Shown here piece after piece: positions 57,001-64,000 of a DNA stretch of 64,000 nt. The position numbers and the translations under genes are program-made. The notes below the pieces were generated by a model that was not told the origin of the DNA, did no database searches, and worked only from the letters and a program-made list of their open reading frames with translations. The stretch is taken from positions 1,550,001-1,614,000 of the forward strand of contig BDSL01000008.1 in NCBI GenBank assembly GCA_003116995.1, read 5' to 3'. Origin of the DNA: Yamagishiella unicocca (lineage: Eukaryota; Chlorophyta; Chlorophyceae; Chlamydomonadales; Volvocaceae). Within the stretch, counting starts at the first letter, position 1. Each line of letters begins with the position of its first letter.

Positions 57001-60000
57001 GAGGCATCCGGACCGGGGGGACAGAGGCAGCGGGGTTGGATTGGGGGTCTGCCGACCTGTTGACCATCGATGCTGCTGCCTCAGCCGCTGCTGCCGCGGC
57101 TGCCGTCCCCGGTGACATCCCGGTGCTGGCGGAGGCGGACAGCATGGCAACCGACGTGGCCGTCGGGTATGCAGCGGCGGCGGCGCAGGTTGCGGCGGAG
57201 CAGCTGCTACAGCCTGTTGACCAGCTGGTAGAAGGTACGGCACCGCACGCTTCTGCCATGCCCATGGAGCAGGCGGCCGTGACGGCGCAGGCGGATCCCG
57301 TGCCGGATCTTGGATCCAGCCCGCACGGTACAGCCTGGCCCCCGGCGACCTTCGCAGGTCCGTGCTTGCAAGCGGCGGCGACGGCTGCGGAGGCGCCGGC
57401 GGCTGCCGGCTCACAGTCCCCGCACACGCTGGAGCTGGAGCTGCCGCCGCTGCTGCCGCCAGCAGACGGGCCGCTGCCGCCGCCCGCCTTGCCAGATGAG
57501 GCAATGCTGACCGGGGGCGTGGAAGTCCCGCAGCCAGCGGTCCTAGCTACCGGTGCGGCGTCCGTTGGCGACTCGCCCACGTTGGCTAAGGAGCCGCCCC
57601 CCGAGATATCCGCTTCGGCGGCCCGTGTGGTCTACTCGGCTCAGCCGGGGCTGCCGCGTGGGGACGGGGAGGCCGAGGCCGCTGGGGCGAGCGTGTACGA
57701 CGTCAGCGGTGGCGGTGAGGTGGATCCTATGGATCTGGACGAAGCCCTAGCTGCTCCACTGGGCGACCCTCGCGCGGCCGCTGCTGCAGTCCACACCGAG
57801 GATGCGACAGCCGACGCGCAGGCGCAGCACCTGGTTTCGGAGCGCAGTGCCATCGGGGCGGCGCCCGGCGCGCCCGAGGACATGGCGGTCGACGGAGCAG
57901 CGGCGGGCGGTGCGCCGGACGGCGTGTGGTGCGCGGCCGCCGCTGCTGCTGCTGCTGACGTGGCGGCTGTCCTGGGGGGTAGCGGGCTGGTCCAGCCGGG
58001 CGCAGCGGAGCCGCCGGCTGGCCCGCAGGAGGCCGGAGCAGGAGCAGCGGCGACGGCGGGCGAGGGCGGAGCTGACGCGGGGACGGCCACGATGGACACA
58101 TCGCCGGTGTGGAGCCGGCTTGGTGGCAGCATGGAGCTGGGCGGGGTAGCCGTGGAGCAGGCGCCGGAAGCGAAGGTGGCAGCGGACGTGGCAGCGGCGG
58201 CGGCAGCGGCGGCGGCACCGGCGGCGGCACCGGAGGCGGCAGCGGAGGCGGCACCGGAGGCGGCACCGGAGGCCGCCATGGCAACCGAGACGGCAGGGGC
58301 GAGGGCAGCGGAGGCGGGGACGGGGGCTCCCTCTTGCGAGGCCGTCGCTGAGGCACCTAGACTGGCGGCGGGGCAGGGTGGGTCCTCACTGCCAGCAGAT
58401 GGTACCGTCTCCTGTCCATTCGCGGCAGGCATCCCGGCGGCGCTTGCGTCCCTGCTGGATTACGGAACCGAGGAAGCTTCCGGATCCGGATCTGGATCGG
58501 CTCCCGACAGTGAGGCTGTGGCTGGCGATGACGCGGCAGAGGACGGTGCAGCGACAGCTGAAGGAGGGGCTGCTGCTACTGCCGGAGGCGCCTCAGCTGC
58601 TGCTTCTGCTACTGCCGATGGCTCTGCGGTCGACTGCGGAGGCGCAGCGGCTGCGGCGGGAGGTGCGCCTGACGCCGGAGCGGCTGACGGCACCGCAACC
58701 GCTGACATCGTCGCTGCTGGCGTCGGTACGGAAGCCGCTGATGGGTGGGTGGCTGCTGAGGGCGATCAAGCTGCTGCCGAACCTACTCATGGCTGCGGCG
58801 TTGGCAGTGCTGCAGATGCTGGGCCTGGTGGCGGCGGCGCTGCAGCCGCTAGCTGCGCCGCCGCAGCTGACGCGACGGAGGCTGACGTCATCGCAGCTGC
58901 GGCTCCGAAACCAGCGTCCAATCCTCTCGACGCCGCGTCGGCACCCGAAGGTGCCGCCACACCCGCCGCCGCTGAGGCGGCTGGGGCCGCGTCTGACGCC
59001 GCGGCGGCGCCGCCACCCGACTGTGCCGTCGTGCCGGACGGCGCCGTTGCGGCGGACGCCGCCGCCACTCCGCAGGTGCCCTCCATGCCCTCGCCTATCA
59101 CCCACGCCGCCGCATGTTACCAAGACGGTACCACGGCGGCTGCCGCTGGCGCGGCCGCAGCGCCAGATGGCCCCACAGACCCTGCCGCACCCATACCGGC
59201 CGTACCCGGCGTCATCCACCAGTCCGAAGCGTTGCCTGATCAGGTGGCTGCAGGGCTTGCGGACGCTGGTGCTGGTGTCGAGATCGTTGCTGGGACGCGG
59301 GGGGATTGGCCATTGGCGGGTCCTCAACCGGCGGGTGCGTGTGTGGCAGATGGCGCAAGAGGGGGACCGCTCCAGGGCTCGCAGGTAGCGGGCCTTATGG
59401 AGGCAGCGGCGGGCTCATGCGGGGGTGGTGAGACCCCGGGGGAGGTGCCGGCAACGACGGCAGAGGAAGCGGCTGGCGTTGCTGGGCAAACAGTCGGGCC
59501 GCTGGCGGGGGGAGAGGACGGCGCTGAGCGGCCTGAGGGCGGGATAGAAACGGCCGCCTTGCAAGGTGACGCAGCGGGCGGCCAGGAGGACGTCGCCGGC
59601 GCGCAAGGCGGCGGCGGCCCTGTCGGCGGCGGCCCTGTCGGGGCGGAACCGAGCGCGGGGCTGCTCGGAGGCACCGATGCAGGCGGGGCCGGGGAAGCTC
59701 CTCCTGAAGCCGCCGTGCAGGACACACGCGGCGCAGGGGCTGAGGAGGCCCCAGCCGCCACCACCTCCGCCACAGCCGGTGCGGCTGCAGCGGCTGCAGC
59801 GGCTGCAGCGGCTGCTGGTGCTCCTGCGGCTGGTGCGCGCGGGGATGCCGCAGCCGCCCCCTCCAGCCCTGACGACGGCCCTGCGGGCCTCGCCCGCGCC
59901 GAGCCGGGTGGGCGCGTGGGGCCCTGCCCGGAGCCCGAGCCGGGGCCCGCGGCGCCTGCCGACCCTCCGCCGGCGAGCAGTGACGCGGGCCCGGGTGCTG

Positions 60001-63000
60001 ACGCCGCCGGTGGCATGACGACGGGCGAGGGCTGCGCACTTGGCGTGGCTGGCAATGCCTCCTGCACAGTTGCTGATGACGGCGCCGGAGTGCGACTGCG
60101 GCGCCGGAGTGCGACTGTGGCGCCGGCCGCAGACGCGGATGCGGGCGGCGGGCGCACCGGCGTTGACAGGGGCAGCGGCGGCGGCGCCGGTATCGGCAGC
60201 GCTGGCGACAGCTACGGCGACGACGGCGGCGCTGGCGGGCCGGGCGCCGGCGGCGCCGGCGGAAGCCCCCGCATGCGCAATCCGGTCAGGGCGTCGGGCG
60301 CCCATATCGCCCCGGCCCCTGACAACCTGCCCAAGGAGCCGATCAACTCGCTGAGGGAGCTGTACGTGAGTAGCCCTCCCGGCTCCCAGCTCCCAGCTCC
60401 CCGACCCTGCCCCTGACCCTGACCCAGCTCCCCAACCCTGCCCCTGACCCAGCTCCCAGCTCCCCGACCCTGCCCCTGACCCTGCCGCCGCACCAAGCTC
60501 CTCACCCTGCCCCTCTTTGAGGCAGCCCCGCGTGCTGCTGATTGCTCGTCGCCATTCCGCGCCCACATGTCGGGCTCCCAGCTGGGAAGTGAAGGCGTTG
60601 TGTCGGTCTGATCGCTCCTGGGCTGTTCGCGTGGGAATAGCAGGATGTACACCGGAGCACTTTGCCGCTTCACTTGTCGACTCGCCTGCCGCCGCTGCCC
60701 TGTGTGCGGCCCCCTCCTCACATGCCGCCGCTGCCCTGTGTGCGTCCCCTCCTCGCCTGCCGACCCTGCCCTGTGTGCGTCCCCTCCTCGCCTGCCGACC
60801 CTGCCCTGTGTGCGCCCCCTCCTCGCCTGCCGACCCTGCCCTGTGTGCGTCCCCTCCTCGCCTGCCGACCCTGCCCTGTGTGCGCCCCCTCCTCGCCTGC
60901 CGACCCTGCCCTGTGTGCGTCCCCTCCTCGCCCTCCTGCTGTCACGCGCAGGCCGAGCCCGAGGCCGACATGCACCTGCGGGACTGCCAGAGGGCGATGG
61001 ACGCCATGATGCATGCGCTGCAGGTGGGGAGGGAGGTCGGGGAGAGGAGAGGACCCGATCCCCCAACGGAGTTTGCGGGATAGGGTGGGTAGGGGAACGG
61101 AACCGCTACCGCCACCGCCGCCACCACCACCACCACCACCACTACCACCACCACCACCACTACCACCACCACCACTACCACCGACACCTCGGTGGGCCAA
61201 ACCAACACCGCATATGCTTGCCCCCCCCCCGCTGCTAGCGCCCAAAACCGGTTCTGCGAAAAGTTTACGTGCGTCGCGCGGGGTCCTCGCTTCCTTTCGT
61301 CTCGCCGTAGCCGATATAGCTTAGCCGCCAAAGGTCATATTACGACCTTCGGCTTTCGTATCCCCAACCCAGTTCTCCCGCATGCATCTCAAAACTTCTG
61401 TTTCAAACGATTTTTTCGGACATCCACGGGTTTCCCTCGAACCCCCCGCTGCCCTCCGCGCCATGCTGCCGCCCCTCCCTCCTCCCCCGCGGTTGTCCCC
61501 CAGTCGCACTGCACCCGGCAGTGGCTGGCTCGTCTGCAGCTGCGCGATGTGATGATGGAGACCTACCGCGACTACAAGATACTGGACTGGGTGCTCAAGC
61601 AGGTGCGGAGGGAGGGGGCCAGGCGGGAGGGGCGCTAGCAGGCGACTTGCGACACCTCGCTTGGATGGGTTGTACGGGTATCTCCTCGCTTTCGTCGGTT
61701 CAGCTCGGGGCTTCCTCTCCCCTCCACCTCGCACACACTCCCAAACGCTCCCACACGCTCCCACACACTGCCACACACTCCCACACACTCCCACACGCTC
61801 CCACACACTGCCACACACTCCCACACACTCCCACACGCTCCCACACACTGCCACACACTCCCACACACTCCCACACGCTCCCACGCCCCAGGTGGCCAAC
61901 GTGCGCATCGGGGGCTACGCGGTGTACCGCTCCAAGTACACCCTGACCAGGTCCTTCTACTACAGGTGAGGGGCTCCGGGTATTGCCGCGACAGGCGAGG
62001 GGGTCGCGAGGAAAACCCGTGTACGAGGAAAACACAGGAGGGGGGGCCGTCGCACCGCCATTCTCCAGAGGGTGCCACGTCAGGGGCGAGGGGAGGTGAG
62101 GAGAGGGAAGGGGGGTGAGGCGGGCGGGCCGGTACGCATGGAGGCGCGGAAGGGAGCAGGCCGGGGAACGCTTAGGGCTGTGCAGCGGCTCAGGGGCAGA
62201 CCTCCGCCAGCAGCAACGACCTTCCGTCTGTCGTACTTGCCGTACCTTCCGCCCGCAGGCTCGAGCGGCTCCCCGGCACCCCCCCCGATGCGCCGCTGGA
62301 GTACACGGTGCCGATGCCCGCCCACGGGCCCTACGCGCGGAAAGGCAATCGCCTGATCAAGCCACGCAACCACCCGCACGGCGGCGGCGCCGCCGCCGGC
62401 GGCGGCGGCACCTCCGCTCCTGGCCCGGGTGCAGCTGAGGGGACCGCTGCGGGCAGCCCCTGCGACTCGAGCTGCGTGGGCGCCTCTGGCGGCGGGGCGA
62501 CTGATGTGCCGCCTCCGGCAGGAGCCACCGTGGCACTCGGAGCCTGCGACGTGGATCTAGGAGGTGCGGAACGCGCAGGTGGAGTGGCAGCTGGGCGGCA
62601 GCGGACGTCGCCACCGCTGGCGCAGGAGGGTCCTCCCGCCGAGGGCGACGGCGCGGGGGGTGAGGCGGCCTGCAGTGCCCAGCAGGAAGAGGCGCGTGCG
62701 GCGGACGCAGCTCCCGGTTCGGCAGGGGCGGCGGAGGCGCCAGCAGCGGCGGCCAGCGGCCCCCCGGAAGAGCAGCGGGCCGAAGTGGGCGCCGAGCACG
62801 AGGATAAGGCAGCAGCGCAGGGCAAGGCAGCGGCGGCGCTGGCGGAGGCCCGGGCGGAGGCGGAAGCGGCTGACGAGCGCCGACGGAGTGGAGCTGCTGC
62901 GGGGCCGCGTGACGCTGCAGCAGCGGCTGACGGCGGCGCCACCGCCAGTGCCGCCGCCGCCGCCGGCAGCAAGGGCGGCAAGGCGGGGGCCCAGGCGAAG

Positions 63001-64000
63001 CAGCCACCGCCGCCGGCGGTGTCCAAAGCGGCGCAACCCAAAGCCCGCAAGCCCTCCGCGCCAGCGCTGGTACCTGTGCGCTCACCCGTCAAGCTACGCA
63101 GCAAGGCCGCTGCCGCCGCCACCGCCGCCGCCGCCGCCGCTGCCGCCACCGCCTCCAAGGGCGACAGCCGCGCCGTCGGCGGCGCCGCCGCCGCGACAGG
63201 CGCTGCCAACAGCGGCGGCGGCGCCGCCGCCGCCGCACCCATCAGCCCCACCGAGGCCGGTGGCGCCCCGGCGGGCTCCACCTCGGCGCCGCCACCGGAC
63301 GCCCGCACCCAGCTGCCCAGCTGCCCCCGGGGCCCCACAGCTGCTGCCTCCTGGCGTGGACTAGCCAAGGAGCACCAGTCGGAGGGGCAGGCGCTGTTGA
63401 ACAGCGTCCTGGAGTCACGAATCGAGCAGCAGCAGCCGGGAGCAGCTGGCAGGGCCGGCGCCGCTCGTGTCCCCCGGGAGCTGCGCTACCTGATGAGCCA
63501 GACGACGCTGTCGAAGCTGAAGAAGCAGGAGCAAAAGCAGCAGCAGCCAAGCCACGCCGCCGGCACGGCGGCGCGGGCGGGAGTGGCGGGTGGTGGAGGG
63601 CCGAGGGGCAGGGGTGCGGCTGCGGCAAGCAAGGCGGCGCTGCGGGGGGGTGCGGCCAAGCAAGGACCGGCTCGTGAGGCGGTGGCGGCGGCGACGGCGG
63701 CGGCGGTGACGGCGGCAGCGGTTGGTGATGCTGGCTCGGAAGAGGTTGCATTCGACTCGGGGGGGGTGAAGCCGGAGCCGGAGAGTGCTATTCGCCCCGC
63801 GGAGTCGGCCGTGGAGGGCACCCAGGGCGTCGGTGCTGCGGAGGGGGGTGCGGATGGCGATGGGAGCGGCGCCTCAGGGGAGGGGGCAGCCGGAGGGCTG
63901 CGAAGCATCGGCTTGGCGTCGGTGGTTGCCCCGGACCTTGGAGATGCGGCGGAGCCGAGCAAGGCGTTGGCGACGGGGCCAGAGCAGCAGCAGGCGGCAG
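51011..64000 (+). CDS. MALE STERILITY 1/PHD-type family protein with giant Gln/Ala-rich insertion (3' end beyond window)
   Basis: Exons 51011-51260, 51678-51788, 52349-52701, 53125-53322, 53832-60365, 60952-61023, 61504-61602, 61892-61965 and 62259 to the window end stay in phase; over 3,140 residues are present. The N-terminal part matches plant MS1/MMD1-type PHD proteins: ICDQCRNMGWQHHPVSIRRF, HCLHGVIHANGFGHLLRVNG, ELMNLWDTLCATLRTREVSV, WYGKWGYGFG, FGQLLQRMLFFISRPDV. Exon 5 (6.5 kb) then adds about 2,000 residues of Pro/Gln- then Ala/Gly-rich sequence with basic nuclear-signal-like KRGRK and SSKRHKP. The conserved domain resumes with PINSLRELYAEPEADMHLRD, LQLRDVMMETYRDYKILDWV, VRIGGYAVYRSKYTLTRSFY. 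In plants these nuclear regulators control tapetum and meiosis genes and carry a C-terminal PHD finger. No PHD finger is seen before 64000. Confidence 0.88.
51590..51665 (+). repeat. Dispersed intronic repeat family B, copy 2
   Basis: It aligns with 40745-40815 through ATGTTCCCTAATCGGTTTTC and CAGCACCGACCCACG. It lies in MS1-like intron 1 and runs almost to the acceptor at 51677. Confidence 0.65.
53653..53767 (+). repeat. 51-bp tandem duplication, 2.2 copies
   Basis: The unit runs CCTTCCGTCGCGGTTTTACT, then CCCGGCGCCGACCTGCGGGT, then TTCTTCTCGAA. Its CCGACCTGCGGGT resembles part of family B. It lies in MS1-like intron 4. Confidence 0.9.
55015..56215 (+). repeat. CAG-rich coding repeats (polyglutamine region)
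   Basis: Short Gln runs of up to about six residues, interspersed with Pro, Glu and Leu, are encoded mainly by CAG, for example around 55725-55850 and 56130-56205. All are in frame with the MS1-like CDS. Confidence 0.9.
60699..60935 (+). repeat. 35-bp minisatellite, about 7 copies
   Basis: The unit contains CTGCCCTGTGTGCGTCCCCT and CCTCGCCTGCCGACC. It occupies MS1-like intron 5 shortly before the acceptor at 60951 and is pyrimidine-rich on the sense strand. Confidence 0.95.
61111..61185 (+). repeat. (CCA)n-rich microsatellite
   Basis: An interrupted CCACCA run with CTA variants in MS1-like intron 6. Confidence 0.95.
61355..61440 (-). repeat. Dispersed intronic repeat family A, long reverse copy
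   Basis: On the minus strand it reads GAAACCCGTGGATGTCCGAA, AAAATCGTTTGAAACAGAAG, TTTTGAGATGCATGCGGGAG, AACTGGGTTGGGGATACGAA. This is colinear with 41055-41148 along its full length. It lies in MS1-like intron 6, upstream of the acceptor at 61503. Confidence 0.85.
61734..61888 (+). repeat. CTCCCACACR 10-bp array with 50-bp higher-order period
   Basis: Ten-base units (CTCCCACACG, CTCCCACACA, CTGCCACACA) repeat in a 50-base pattern about three times. It sits directly before the acceptor at 61891 in MS1-like intron 7. Confidence 0.95.
62005..62040 (+). repeat. Dispersed intronic repeat family A, short copy
   Basis: Shows GTCGCGAGGAAAACCCGTGT then ACGAGGAAAACAC, similar to the start of the 41055 and 37993 copies. 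It lies in MS1-like intron 8. Confidence 0.5.

Noticed and set aside
53849..60157. Long minus-strand open frames opposite the giant exon
   Set aside because: They mirror the Gln/Ala-rich plus-strand coding sequence (Cys-, Leu- or Ala-rich antisense). The plus frame alone connects to conserved exons at both ends.
61321..62078. Val/Gly/Cys/Ser repeat peptide on the minus strand
   Set aside because: Artefact of the CTCCCACACR array in MS1-like intron 7.
1..64000. Many GTACGG/CCGTAC strings across the window
   Set aside because: About 30 occurrences of a hexamer on two strands are expected in 64 kb, and the number noticed is similar, so no enrichment can be claimed without a count against a composition-matched model.

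Overview
The window is nuclear DNA of a green alga, most likely a volvocine or other chlamydomonadalean species. The genes are intron-rich with GT-AG introns (and one apparent GC-AG), GC-rich coding sequence full of Ala, Gly, Pro and Gln runs, and introns loaded with minisatellites. Start codons often read ATGGC, one protein has a typical algal plastid transit peptide, and the gene families are plant-type (RUS/DUF647, plant-type tandem CCCH, MS1-type PHD protein). I saw no bacterial operons, rRNA, tRNA or CRISPR array. The species cannot be fixed from sequence alone.

Layout: (1) 1.5-3.6 kb, minus: isoprenylcysteine/phospholipid methyltransferase-like membrane enzyme. (2) 4.0-7.9 kb, plus: large MYND zinc-finger protein. 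(3) 9.4-11.4 kb, minus: NADH-cytochrome b5 reductase. (4) 11.7-15.9 kb, plus: rhomboid-like membrane protein that appears to lack the catalytic dyad. (5) 17.3-19.0 kb, minus: unrecognised plastid-targeted protein, with a degraded partial copy at 8.1-8.35 kb. (6) 20.8-22.1 kb, minus: MAEA/GID9-type ubiquitin ligase subunit. (7) 22.8-26.7 kb, plus: DMAP1/SWC4 chromatin protein. (8) 28.0-31.1 kb, plus: plant-type tandem CCCH zinc-finger protein. (9) 35.0-42.1 kb, minus: 15-exon RUS (DUF647) protein. (10) 42.8-49.2 kb, plus: GH5-like glycoside hydrolase. (11) 51.0 kb to the end, plus, running off the window: homologue of the plant MALE STERILITY 1 family, carrying an insertion of roughly 2,000 residues of Gln/Ala-rich sequence.

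I built each exon model by hand from splice signals and reading phase. For ten of the eleven genes the exon lengths sum to a multiple of three and join conserved motifs; the eleventh stays open to the window edge. Ends may be off by one or two bases, and first exons and UTRs are less certain than internal exons. The genes are independent housekeeping and regulatory loci, often in divergent pairs with short shared upstream regions (methyltransferase/MYND, cytochrome b5 reductase/rhomboid, MAEA/DMAP1, RUS/GH5).

The most unusual feature outside the genes is a set of short dispersed repeat families whose copies lie mostly inside introns of unrelated genes (rhomboid, RUS, MS1-like), resembling introner-type intron-creating elements. 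Other points of interest are the giant low-complexity exon, the rhomboid-like pseudoprotease, a gene fragment copied between flanking direct repeats, and a (GGGTT)n tract next to a splice acceptor.
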